DNA of 64,000 bases, from NCBI RefSeq assembly GCF_002160825.1, contig NZ_NFLI01000001.1, forward strand, positions 186,001 through 250,000, read 5' to 3'. Positions 25,737 through 34,477 of the stretch are shown in pieces. This DNA comes from Lachnoclostridium sp. An131 (lineage in GTDB: Bacteria; Bacillota; Clostridia; Lachnospirales; Lachnospiraceae). Each line of letters begins with the position of its first letter. Within the stretch, counting starts at the first letter, position 1. A model generated the notes under the pieces. That model searched no databases and was not told the origin of the DNA. It saw nothing but the letters and a program-made list of their open reading frames with translations. Both the position numbers and the translations under genes were made by a program.

Positions 25737-26453
25737 TCATGCTTTTTCCTTCGGGCATTCCTCTGCCATCCGGTATCCAATCCCCACCTCTGTAAAAATA
25801 TACTGGGGATCGGCAGGATTTTTCTCCAGCTTCCGCCGGACATTGGCCATGTTGACGCGCAGAATCTGATTGTTGCGTTCGATATAAGGCCCCCAGATCT
25901 GCGTAAGAATTTTGTCATAGGTCAGGACTCGTCCGGCATTGCGGGCCAGCAGTGAGACAAGGCGGTATTCGATCTGCGTCAGATGAATGCTCTCTCCGTT
26001 CAGAAAGACGAGGCGCTTGTCGAAATCCACCGTCAGATCCTTGCATACATAAGGCCGCTTGTAAAGCTCTGAGTCGGAATCCAGACGGTTGCTGTGCCTC
26101 AGGGCCGCGCGGATGCGGGCCATAAGCTCGGCTGTGCCAAAGGGCTTGGTAATGTAGTCGTCGGCGCCTGCGTCCAGGGCGTGCACCTTTTCCTGCTCCT
26201 TGGTCCGTGCGGATATGACGATGATGGGGAGGCTGGACCAGGCCCGGACCTGGCGGATGATTTCCAGTCCGTCCGCGTCGGGCAGCCCAAGATCCAGCAG
26301 AACCAGATCACAGCCGCCGCTGTTGACGATGGACAGGCCTTCCGCCGCTGTCGACGCAGTCATGATTTTATAGCCCTGAGGCCTGAGAGAGGTTTTGATA
26401 AAATTACAGATATTTTCTTCATCTTCGATAATCAGTACAGAAAGCTTGCTCAT
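25737..26453 (-). CDS. KdpE-like response regulator
   Basis: The 238-residue OmpR/PhoB-family regulator has a receiver domain (phospho-acceptor Asp in LVLLDLGLPDADG, Lys in TKPFG) and a C-terminal winged helix, with KILTQIWGPYIERNNQILRV typical of KdpE. It lies 29 bases downstream of its kinase gene on the same strand. KdpE normally activates the potassium pump operon kdpFABC, which is not in this window. Confidence 0.88.
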   Translation of the reverse strand: MSKLSVLIIEDEENICNFIKTSLRPQGYKIMTASTAAEGLSIVNSGGCDLVLLDLGLPDADGLEIIRQVRAWSSLPIIVISARTKEQEKVHALDAGADDYITKPFGTAELMARIRAALRHSNRLDSDSELYKRPYVCKDLTVDFDKRLVFLNGESIHLTQIEYRLVSLLARNAGRVLTYDKILTQIWGPYIERNNQILRVNMANVRRKLEKNPADPQYIFTEVGIGYRMAEECPKEKA

Positions 26454-26482
26454 GTAAATGGATCTCCTTATTTCTATATAGC

Positions 26483-27541
26483 TCAGCAGTCCTGCATAGG
26501 CAGGGTAAAGGAAAATTTCGCTCCTCCACTGTGATTTTCTGCCGTAATGCTTCCTTTGTGCGCTAATATAATGGTTTTGCAGATAGAAAGGCCGATTCCC
26601 ATGCCCTTGAATGCTTCTCCGCTTCCATTCCGGCTGTAGGCGGCGTCGCCGTCAAAGATGGAATTCAGCCGCTCGGCCGGGATTCCCTTTCCATAGTCAA
26701 TGACGTCGAACTGCATGGCCTTTCCGTTTGGATATACGTTCAGCTCGATGGGCTTCAGCGTTCCGGAATGGCGTGCCGCGTTTTCCAGAAGATTGATGAT
26801 TACCTGTTCAATCAGGGTGGCATCCATGGGAATCATATAAAAGGCATCCGGGACCTTTACCCTGACTGAAATATCCGGAAGGCGTTTTTTCAGCCTTGTT
26901 ACGGCCTCGGCTACGACCTCCTCCACAGATTCCTCGGTTTTTACGACGCTGGCGGTATCTGCGTTGATGCGGGTTACAGTCAGAAGGTTTTCTACCATAT
27001 TCAGCAGCCAGTTGGCGTCCTCGTGAATACCGCTTACCAGGGCCTCCTGCTCCGCTTCGGATAATTCCTTTTTGTTTTCCAGATAGGCGGAGCTGGATCC
27101 AATGATTGCGGTGAGCGGAGTGCGCAGATCATGGGAAATAGCCCGCAGCAGATTGGCCCGCATCTTTTCCTTGTCAGCTTCCAGAAGAAGGCGCTCCTGC
27201 TCCTGAATCTGCCGGGCCTGGGTTTTCAGGTGCGTCGTCGTGGCGCTGATGATGATCGACACGCTTAAGATTCCCAGAAAGGTCAGAGGGTATCCGGCCA
27301 TCGTGAAATTCAGCCTGCCATAGGGATAGGTAAACACGCCGTTTACAATAAATACACTTATAACAGAGGCAAGGATACCGGGAAGGTATCCTGTGCTGAA
27401 TCTGGCGATCAGCGCCACAGCCAGCACATAAATCATGGATATATTATTGGCGCTGCCTGTGGCGAGATAAAACAGATACGCGATCAGCGTAGCCAGAAAC
27501 AGCGCGGCAGCTGTGATAAGACAATTTTTTTTCCATTCCAT
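26483..27541 (-). CDS. Short KdpD-like sensor histidine kinase
   Basis: The 352-residue kinase has an N-terminal four-helix DUF4118 domain (about residues 8-105), a coiled linker, HisKA with ISHDLRTPLTAIIGSSSAY and an HATPase domain with NLLENAARHS and GMGIGLSICK. It keeps the membrane and kinase parts of KdpD but lacks the large cytosolic KdpD/Usp N-terminus of full-length proteins (about 900 residues). ATG 27541 follows AAAGGAGGTGG; a longer frame is open to 27691 but has no homology. Confidence 0.87.
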   Translation of the reverse strand: MEWKKNCLITAAALFLATLIAYLFYLATGSANNISMIYVLAVALIARFSTGYLPGILASVISVFIVNGVFTYPYGRLNFTMAGYPLTFLGILSVSIIISATTTHLKTQARQIQEQERLLLEADKEKMRANLLRAISHDLRTPLTAIIGSSSAYLENKKELSEAEQEALVSGIHEDANWLLNMVENLLTVTRINADTASVVKTEESVEEVVAEAVTRLKKRLPDISVRVKVPDAFYMIPMDATLIEQVIINLLENAARHSGTLKPIELNVYPNGKAMQFDVIDYGKGIPAERLNSIFDGDAAYSRNGSGEAFKGMGIGLSICKTIILAHKGSITAENHSGGAKFSFTLPMQDC

Positions 27542-27732
27542 TCTGACGCGTCCACCTCCTTTCGGGTCCGGGGTCATTCTTTCCATCTTTTCAGTCCGAA
27601 GGCAGCCAGAACTGTTTTTGTTTTTTATCTTTTCCGGTTCTCCTTCATTATAGGTTTGTCCCATATAAAACACAAGATCAAACATATACAAAATAAAACG
27701 TCAAAATCAATCCTGTATAATATAAAGCGGCG

Positions 27733-27762
27733 TTGACTTGCGTCTGTACAAAGAGTTATACT
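27733..27762 (+). promoter_or_regulatory. Promoter of the SIS-domain gene
   Basis: TTGACT (27733-27738) and TATACT (27757-27762) with an 18-bp spacer lie about 80 nt before the SIS ATG. The region is shared with the divergent kinase gene. Confidence 0.65.
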
Positions 27763-27841
27763 TCATATAGAAACAGGAAAAACAAAGCGGCTTTTTGGAC
27801 GGAGAGCTGCGGAATACAAAGGTTGAGGTGACAAACAGAAA

Positions 27842-28447
27842 ATGGACAGAAAAGAAAGATTAAAACAGGTCGTGAAGGACGAGGCGGAGACGCTCAGCAA
27901 GGCGGCAGACCGGATTGATTACGATGTGCTGTCTCAGATTACGGAACTGTTCTGCTCTGTAAAAAAGAACGGGAAAAAGGTGATTGTGGCAGGCTGCGGA
28001 ACGGCGGGGCAGGCAGGAAAGCGTATCGCCCATACGCTCAGCGTCGTGGAGATTCCGGCATTTTTCCTTTCTCCGGCAGATTCTATCCACGGCGGAATGG
28101 GAGCCATGCAGCAGGGGGATATCCTCGTGCTGATCAGCAAAAGCGGAAATACACAGGAGATTCTGAATTATCTTCCGGCTGCGAAGAAAAAAGGCCTTAC
28201 AGTTATCGGCGTGACGGAAAATGAGGAATCGAAGCTTGGAAAAGCGGCGGATATTGTGCTGAAGATTAAGATTGACCGGGAGCCGGATGAATGGGGAATT
28301 GTCTCATCGGCGAGCACACTGTGCTTCATCTCAGCCTTCGACGCCATTGCGTTCACGGCGATGGAGGAGACCGGCTATACGAAGGAGGAGTTTTATCTGA
28401 TTCATACAGGAGGCGGAGTCGGCGAGATCCTGAAAAAGGAGCTGTAA
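27842..28447 (+). CDS. SIS-domain sugar-phosphate isomerase-like protein
   Basis: The 201-residue protein is a single SIS domain: VIVAGCGTAGQAGKRIAHTL near the N-terminus and LVLISKSGNTQEILNYLPAAK in the phosphosugar site. Size and layout resemble 6-phospho-3-hexuloisomerase and related sugar-phosphate isomerases. No hexulose-phosphate synthase is adjacent, so the substrate is uncertain. It converges on the histidine kinase gene. Confidence 0.8.
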   Translation: MDRKERLKQVVKDEAETLSKAADRIDYDVLSQITELFCSVKKNGKKVIVAGCGTAGQAGKRIAHTLSVVEIPAFFLSPADSIHGGMGAMQQGDILVLISKSGNTQEILNYLPAAKKKGLTVIGVTENEESKLGKAADIVLKIKIDREPDEWGIVSSASTLCFISAFDAIAFTAMEETGYTKEEFYLIHTGGGVGEILKKEL

Positions 28448-28463
28448 AAAACAGCTCCTTACT
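28436..28463. terminator. Bidirectional terminator at the SIS/kinase junction
   Basis: AAGGAGCTGT and ACAGCTCCTT pair around an AAAAA loop, overlapping the SIS stop codon. It lies between two convergent genes and can serve either direction. Confidence 0.65.
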
Positions 28464-29883
28464 CTTCGTGTACATGCGGCAGCGTAAAGATAAATTCCGT
28501 GCCGACGCCTTCCGTGGAGATCGCGTTGATATGCTCTCCATGGGAGGTAATAATCTCTTTTACAATGGACAGGCCCAGGCCTGTTCCTTTTTTGTCCTTT
28601 CCCCGGGAGGTATCGGTCTTGTAGAAGCGCTCCCAGATCTTTTTCATGCTGTCCCGGGGGATGCCGATGCCCTGATCCTTGACGGAGATGAAGACCTTCT
28701 CGTGGCGGAGCGTCGTCTCGATCGTGATCTGGGAATCGTTAGGGCTGAACTTGATGGCGTTGTCCAGCAGATTGTACAGAACCTGCTGAATCTTCCCGAT
28801 ATCAGCCGAGACAAACTGTTCCTTGGCGTCAAAGAGAAGCTCGATGGAGATATGGCGTTCTGTGCAGCGGCCCTCAAAGGAGGATACGGTGTTCTTAATC
28901 ACGGTATTGATGTCAAAGTCCGTGATGTCCAGCCGGTTTTTCTTGGTGTCAAAGGAGTTCAGCGTCAAAAGTCCGCTGGTGAGCTTGTTCAGCCGCTCGG
29001 TTTCCATCAGCACGATATTCAGATACTTTTCCTGCATCTCCGGCGGAATCGTGCCGTCCAGCATGGCCTCTACGTAGCCCTTGATGGAGGTCAGGGGAGA
29101 GCGGAAATCATGGGAAATATTTGCGACGAATTTTTTCTGGTATTCATCCGTTTCATTCAGCTCGTGGGCCATATAGTTCAGGGTGGCGGCCAGCTGGCCT
29201 ATTTCGTCCTCGCCGTAGATCTCCGGCTGATATTTGAAATTTCCCTGGGCGTACTGCCGGGCGGCCTCTGTGATTTTTTTCAGGGGCCGGTATACGGTGA
29301 AGGTAAAGACGGCCAGGATCATAAGCGACAGAGCAAAGATCAGAAGCAGGGTCAGATAGGAAACGTTCAGGATGCCATCCCGCTTCTCATAAAGAAGCGA
29401 CATTGGCATGTGAATCAGCACATAGCCCCTGGGCCGGAAATTGTAGGTGATAGGCGTCACTACAGTCAGGGTTTCTTCTTCAAAGAGCCCGTAGAAATTA
29501 CCGATGACGTAATAGCTGCTTCCCATATCTGTCGGATCGAATTCTTCGATGACCGTATCAGGATTCTCAGAAAGACTGGCGTCAGAATTCACGAGAAGGG
29601 TGCCGTCGGCGTTCAGAAGCCAGATAGAAGCGTTCAGATACGTGTCCAGCGCCTGAAAATGGGTGTGAATATCCTCCAGAGACGATGCGTTCGGGCTGTC
29701 TGAGTAATAGCTCCGCACAAAATTGGTGGAAATATAGTTGGCTTCCCGGTACAGGCTTTCTGACTCCTGGCTGGTCAGATAGTTCAGAGTCATCCGGGAA
29801 CTGAAGGTGGCGATTACCAGAAAGCCCAAAAGCCCAAAGACCAGGTAGATTAGGATAAACTTCAGATAGAGAGAATGCTTCAT
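28459..29883 (-). CDS. Sensor histidine kinase with HAMP domain
   Basis: The 474-residue kinase has a first membrane helix (about 7-30), an extracytoplasmic sensor region, a second helix (about 172-195), a HAMP segment RPLKKITEAARQYAQGNFKY, HisKA with ANISHDFRSPLTSIKGYVEA and an HATPase domain with NLLDNAIKFSPN and GTGLGLSIVKEI. It resembles PhoR/VicK-type envelope sensors. It is the last gene of a mutS2-regulator-kinase string, six bases after the regulator. Confidence 0.92.
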   Translation of the reverse strand: MKHSLYLKFILIYLVFGLLGFLVIATFSSRMTLNYLTSQESESLYREANYISTNFVRSYYSDSPNASSLEDIHTHFQALDTYLNASIWLLNADGTLLVNSDASLSENPDTVIEEFDPTDMGSSYYVIGNFYGLFEEETLTVVTPITYNFRPRGYVLIHMPMSLLYEKRDGILNVSYLTLLLIFALSLMILAVFTFTVYRPLKKITEAARQYAQGNFKYQPEIYGEDEIGQLAATLNYMAHELNETDEYQKKFVANISHDFRSPLTSIKGYVEAMLDGTIPPEMQEKYLNIVLMETERLNKLTSGLLTLNSFDTKKNRLDITDFDINTVIKNTVSSFEGRCTERHISIELLFDAKEQFVSADIGKIQQVLYNLLDNAIKFSPNDSQITIETTLRHEKVFISVKDQGIGIPRDSMKKIWERFYKTDTSRGKDKKGTGLGLSIVKEIITSHGEHINAISTEGVGTEFIFTLPHVHEE

Positions 29884-29889
29884 GGCTTC

Positions 29890-30591
29890 CTATCCCTTTA
29901 CCTCAAATTTGTAGCCGATGCCCCATACAGTAGAAAGGCTCCAGGACGGATGATCCTTGATCTTTTCCCGCAGGCGCTTGATATGTACGTCTACCGTGCG
30001 GGTGTCCCCGATATACTCATAGCCCCAGATATGATCGAGAAGCTGTTCCCTGGTAAATACCTGGTTGGGAGAGGAGGCGAGAAAATACAGAAGCTCCAGC
30101 TCCTTGGGAGGCATATCCACGGGATGCCCCTGATACAGCACGGAATAGTTGGTCTGGTTGATGACAAGATCCGGGTATTCTACGATCTTGGCCGAGGGAT
30201 TCACAGCCTCCTGCTTCACAGGCTGATAGCGGCGGAGCACAGCCTTGACCCGGGCGACCAGCTCCTTTGAGTCGAAGGGCTTGATGATATAATCGTCGGC
30301 TCCCAGCTCCAGCCCCAGCACCTTGTCAAAGACCTCTCCCTTGGCGGAGAGCATGATGATAGGCGTGGACGCCTTGGAACGGATCTCCCGGCACACCTGA
30401 TAGCCGTCGATGCCTGGAAGCATCAGATCAAGCAGAATCAGGTTGGGCTGAAAGGTTTTGAAGACGGAGAGGGCTTCCTCACCGTCGTTTACAATCATGG
30501 TTTCATAGCATTCCTTTGTCAGATACAGAGAGATAAGCTCTGCGATATTTGCGTCATCATCTACGATTAGAATTTTCTGTTTTGCTGCCAT
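29890..30591 (-). CDS. OmpR/PhoB-family response regulator
   Basis: The 233-residue regulator has a receiver with DDDANIAELI, phospho-Asp in LILLDLMLPGIDGYQ and Lys in IIKPFDSKELV, then a winged helix with REQLLDHIWGYEYIGDTRTVDVHI. It pairs with the adjacent kinase. It starts seven bases after the mutS2 stop, so the DNA-maintenance gene and two-component pair may be co-transcribed. Confidence 0.93.
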   Translation of the reverse strand: MAAKQKILIVDDDANIAELISLYLTKECYETMIVNDGEEALSVFKTFQPNLILLDLMLPGIDGYQVCREIRSKASTPIIMLSAKGEVFDKVLGLELGADDYIIKPFDSKELVARVKAVLRRYQPVKQEAVNPSAKIVEYPDLVINQTNYSVLYQGHPVDMPPKELELLYFLASSPNQVFTREQLLDHIWGYEYIGDTRTVDVHIKRLREKIKDHPSWSLSTVWGIGYKFEVKG

Positions 30592-30598
30592 GTTCTAT

Positions 30599-32983
30599 TC
30601 ACTCCTGTTTAAACGTCGCGATAGTCACTCCGGCGTCTCCTTCGCCGAATTCGCCGAGACGGTAAGATTTCACGTATTTGTTCCGCTTCAGAAGCCCCTG
30701 GACAGCCTTCCGGAGCGCGCCGGTGCCCTTGCCGTGTACGATGCGTACAGATGGAAGGTGAGCCAGGTAAGCGTCGTCCAGATATTTGTCCAGATGCGCC
30801 AGAGCTTCGTCCACGGTCATGCCGATGAGGTTGATCTCCGTGCTGACGCTGGCGGATTTGCTCATTTTGATTTTTCCGGTGCTGCTTTTCTGGAACTGCT
30901 TTGCAGTGATTACAGCTTCTTCCACAAGCTCCAGGTCAGAAAGCTTTACCTGGGAGCGCAGAATGCCCATCTGCACGAAAAGATTTCCCCTTGCGTCAGG
31001 CAGGGAGCTGACAGTTCCCGTAAGGTTCAGGCTCAGGACGCGCACAGTGTCTCCCAGATGGAGATCCGAGGGTCTCAGGGCGCGCTTCGGCTTCTGCTCC
31101 TTTGGCTGGGAGAGCTTTTTCTCTGTTTTTTTGATGCGCTCCCTCAGGCGGGCGCGCTCTGCCTCCATCTCACTGGCGGAGATGCCTGCCTTTCCGAATT
31201 TGTGGAAGTCCTTCATGGTCTGGTCGGCGTAATCCTTCGCTTCCTGCAGGATCCTTCTGGCCTGCTCGTTGGCCTCGCGTAGGATACGCTCCCTCTGGGA
31301 GTCCAGCTTTTCCTGCTTCTTTTCAAGCGCTTCGCGCAGAGAACGGATTTCTTCCTTGTGTTCACGGATTTCTTCCTGCTCCTGTTCGATCGTCCGGCGG
31401 CTGCTTTCCAGATCGGAGAGAAGGTCTTCGAAGCTTTCATTCTGCTCGCTCAAATGGCCCCGGGCGTCCTCGATCAGAAAACCAGGCAGTCCAAGCTTTG
31501 AGGAAATCGCGAAAGCGTTGCTTTTCCCGGGAATTCCGATGAGCAGCCGGTAGGTGGGACTTAAGGTCTCCACATTGAACTCGCAGCAGGCATTCTCCAC
31601 ACCGGGCGTGGAGAGGGCGAAGACCTTCAGCTCACTGTAATGGGTAGTGGCCATGGTGCGGATTCCCATTTTGTGCAGATGCGAGAGAATCGCGATCGCC
31701 AGGGCAGCGCCCTCCGTCGGATCCGTTCCCGCGCAGAGCTCATCGAAAAGAACCAGCGAATTCAGGGACGCCTCCTTCAGAATCCGGATAATGTTTGTCA
31801 TATGCGAAGAAAAGGTACTTAAGGACTGCTCGATGCTCTGCTCGTCGCCGATGTCCGCGTAGACCTCGTCAAAGACTGCCAGCTGGGAATTTTGGGCGGC
31901 CGGAATATGCAGGCCCGCCTGTCCCATGAGAGTCAGAAGGCCCGTAGTTTTTAAAGAAACCGTTTTTCCTCCCGTGTTCGGGCCGGTCACAATCAGCAGA
32001 TCATAGTCCTGGCCGAGACGGATCGTCACTGGAACCACCTTTCCCGGATCCAGCAGAGGATGGCGGCCTTCTTTGATCAGAATCTGGCGCTCCTCATTGA
32101 AAACGGGGCAGGTGGCTTTCATCTCCTTTGCGAGTACAGCTTTGGCGAAGATAAAATCCAGCTCGGTCAGAAGCTCATAATCCTGGGCAATGGCTTCCGT
32201 ACAGGAGGCGGCCTGTCCGCTTAAGGTCTCCAGGACATGTTCGATCTCTTCCTGCTCTTTCAGATACAGCTCCTTCAAATCGTTGTTCAGGCGCACGACA
32301 GCCATGGGCTCTACGAAGAGGGTGGAGCCGGTGGAGGACTGATCGTGGATCATGCCGGGAACCTGGCTTCTGTATTCTGCCTTGACCGGAATGCAGTAGC
32401 GGCCGTTTCTCTGGGTGATGACAGCATCCTGCAGATAGGAACGGGCAGACCCGTTTACCATGCCCGAGAGGGTAGAATGAATCCGGTCATTGGCTGTACG
32501 GATAGAACGGCGCACGCTCCGCAGCGCCGGGCTTGCGTCGTCGCTGATCTCATCCTCTGAGAGAATGCAGCGCCGGATCTCCTGGGAGAGCAGCGCACAG
32601 GGCTCCAGCGCGGAAAAAAGCGGATCGAGAGAATCCGGCTCTTCCTCCCGTCCGTCATTCTGGCGGGCGTACTGCTTTGCCTTTCCGGCTGTCTCAAGCA
32701 GTGTGCAGATATCGAGAAGCTCCAGGATATTCAGGGAGCTTCCGACCTCAAGGCGCTTCAGGGAAGCGCGCACATCCTTTGCGCCGGCAAGGTAAAGGCT
32801 TCCCCGGCGGTAGACGCGGCTTAAGGCGTCTGCGGTCTCAGCTTGCGCCGCAGTGATCTGTTCCAGGCTCTGCATGGGCTCAAGGGCCAGGCAGAGCTTT
32901 TTTCCTCCGGCGCTCGCCGCGTGAGCAGCCAGACGTTCTGTGATTTTATAATATTCAAGGGTTTGATATGCTTTCTTGTTCAT
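30599..32983 (-). CDS. mutS2: MutS2 family protein (endonuclease MutS2)
   Basis: The 794-residue protein has the MutS-type ATPase (Walker A GPNTGGKTVSLKT, FDEVYADIGDEQSIEQSLSTFS, Walker B LVLFDELCAGTDPTEGAAL), a long coiled coil and a C-terminal Smr nuclease domain with VRIVHGKGTGALRKAV. MutS2 acts on recombination intermediates and, in Bacillus, on collided ribosomes. ATG 32983 (MNKKAYQ) gives the family start and normal length; the frame is open further to 33040. It heads the string with the two-component genes. Confidence 0.95.
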   Translation of the reverse strand: MNKKAYQTLEYYKITERLAAHAASAGGKKLCLALEPMQSLEQITAAQAETADALSRVYRRGSLYLAGAKDVRASLKRLEVGSSLNILELLDICTLLETAGKAKQYARQNDGREEEPDSLDPLFSALEPCALLSQEIRRCILSEDEISDDASPALRSVRRSIRTANDRIHSTLSGMVNGSARSYLQDAVITQRNGRYCIPVKAEYRSQVPGMIHDQSSTGSTLFVEPMAVVRLNNDLKELYLKEQEEIEHVLETLSGQAASCTEAIAQDYELLTELDFIFAKAVLAKEMKATCPVFNEERQILIKEGRHPLLDPGKVVPVTIRLGQDYDLLIVTGPNTGGKTVSLKTTGLLTLMGQAGLHIPAAQNSQLAVFDEVYADIGDEQSIEQSLSTFSSHMTNIIRILKEASLNSLVLFDELCAGTDPTEGAALAIAILSHLHKMGIRTMATTHYSELKVFALSTPGVENACCEFNVETLSPTYRLLIGIPGKSNAFAISSKLGLPGFLIEDARGHLSEQNESFEDLLSDLESSRRTIEQEQEEIREHKEEIRSLREALEKKQEKLDSQRERILREANEQARRILQEAKDYADQTMKDFHKFGKAGISASEMEAERARLRERIKKTEKKLSQPKEQKPKRALRPSDLHLGDTVRVLSLNLTGTVSSLPDARGNLFVQMGILRSQVKLSDLELVEEAVITAKQFQKSSTGKIKMSKSASVSTEINLIGMTVDEALAHLDKYLDDAYLAHLPSVRIVHGKGTGALRKAVQGLLKRNKYVKSYRLGEFGEGDAGVTIATFKQE

Positions 32984-32992
32984 AGTACCTAA

Positions 32993-33021
32993 AGTATACT
33001 CTAATTCAGCGCGAAACTCAA
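32993..33021 (-). promoter_or_regulatory. Promoter of mutS2
   Basis: On the minus strand TTGAGT (plus 33016-33021) and TATACT (plus 32993-32998) are 17 bp apart. The -10 ends only about 9 bases before the mutS2 ATG, so the transcript would be almost leaderless. Confidence 0.55.
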
Positions 33022-33172
33022 GGTACGAATTGCTTGCCACCCGTAAGAAAATGTATTAAAATGATACTGTTTACAGTGTGCGGTTTTTACTCTCAGCTGC
33101 CAGGCGCGTATATGGCCGGGCCGCTGGAGGCGTGTATGTCCCTGGAAGCTGAGAGCGGGTTCGGAGGAGCGT

Positions 33173-34459
33173 ATGGCGGAAGAAAAACGTCGTGAGGAAC
33201 AGGAATTTTCTTTTGTGAAGGAAAAGATCAAGAAGCAGCCCTTTTATCAGAATAAAACGCTGCGCCGCGCAGGCCTGCAGCTGCTTTTTTCCGTCGTCTG
33301 CGGAGCAGTGGCATGCTTTGTGTTTGTATTGGTACACCCCTGGATGGAGCGCACATTCGGAGAACAGGAAAAGACGGAGATCACCATCCCCCAGGAAGAG
33401 GAGGAGACAGCAGATCAGGAGGACGAGACAGCAGAGAATGAGGCTGAGCCCGAGGAGCCTGTTGTGATTACGGAGCCTCAGGAGCTGGAGGTAGAGGACT
33501 ATGCGGATCTTTATGGGAAGCTGAAGGAAGTGGCCGATACGGCAGACAAAAGCCTGGTGACGGTTACAGCCTCCAGCAGTGACACCGACTGGTTCAATGA
33601 AACCTATGAAAGCCGCAGGGAGCTTTCCGGACTTCTGGTGGGAAATAACGGCGTAGAGCTTCTGATCCTGACGCCCTATTCCCAGCTGGCGGATTCCGAT
33701 AAGCTTCACGTAACCTTTGTGGACGGATCCGGACTGGACGCTGTGCTGAAAAATTATGATACGGTCACAGATTTGGCGATACTCAGCGTAAACCTGGCTG
33801 ATGTGGCAGAAAGCACTCTGGAGAGCATCCGCATGGCGGAGCTTGGAAGCTCCAAAAGCCTGAAGGCAGGAGAGCCGGTTATCGCGGTGGGAAGTCCTGC
33901 AGGCATCGCAGATTCCGTAAAGTTTGGAAATCTGGTAGCCGCCGGCTACCAGGTTAGCGTCACGGACGGCGTATACCGGCTGCTGATCACAGACATGGAG
34001 CGCTCTTCCGACGGAAGCGGCGTACTGCTGAACCTAAGCGGACAGGTGATTGGCCTGCTGGAGGATACTTATCTGGACACCGGAAACGAAAATTCTCTGA
34101 CGGCATATGCCATTTCAGATATGAAGGAAGTGATCGAGCATCTGTCGAACAGCCAGGATCTTGTATATATGGGAATCCGGGGGACGGATGTGACAGAAGA
34201 GATTGCAGAGGCGCAGAATATCCCGGCAGGTGTGTACGTGGCGGGAATGGAGCCGGATTCGCCGGCTATGAACAGCGGAATACAGGCTGGGGACATTATC
34301 ACAGAGATCAACAGTAAGGAAATCAAGTCGGTTTCAGAGATTCAGGAGATGCTGCTGAAATTTTCGAGAGATCAGGTAATTCGTGTCGTGGTCATGCGGC
34401 AGGGAAGAGAAGGCTATAAAGAAATCGAGTGCAGCGTGACGCTGGATGTAATGCAGTAA
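33173..34459 (+). CDS. HtrA/DegP-like membrane protein lacking the catalytic His (probable pseudoprotease)
   Basis: The 428-residue protein has a basic cytosolic N-terminus, one membrane helix (about 34-54), an acidic linker (66-105), a trypsin-like domain (about 110-315) and a PDZ domain (about 330-425). Aligning ELLILTPYSQLADSDK with the usual YILTNNHVVADADK puts Ser170 in place of the catalytic His. The catalytic Asp is kept in DLAIL (Asp200). The usual GNSGGPL is changed to DGSGVLLN, with Ser282 at or near the nucleophile position. It probably binds substrates without cutting them. It is divergent from mutS2 and followed closely by the exonuclease gene. Confidence 0.85.
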   Translation: MAEEKRREEQEFSFVKEKIKKQPFYQNKTLRRAGLQLLFSVVCGAVACFVFVLVHPWMERTFGEQEKTEITIPQEEEETADQEDETAENEAEPEEPVVITEPQELEVEDYADLYGKLKEVADTADKSLVTVTASSSDTDWFNETYESRRELSGLLVGNNGVELLILTPYSQLADSDKLHVTFVDGSGLDAVLKNYDTVTDLAILSVNLADVAESTLESIRMAELGSSKSLKAGEPVIAVGSPAGIADSVKFGNLVAAGYQVSVTDGVYRLLITDMERSSDGSGVLLNLSGQVIGLLEDTYLDTGNENSLTAYAISDMKEVIEHLSNSQDLVYMGIRGTDVTEEIAEAQNIPAGVYVAGMEPDSPAMNSGIQAGDIITEINSKEIKSVSEIQEMLLKFSRDQVIRVVVMRQGREGYKEIECSVTLDVMQ

Positions 34460-34477
34460 GAGAACGAGGAGAGAGAA

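Noticed and set aside
28291-29703. 470-codon open frame on the plus strand opposite the histidine kinase
   Set aside because: It is the antisense shadow of a kinase with clear HAMP, HisKA and ATPase motifs; its own product has no recognisable domain.
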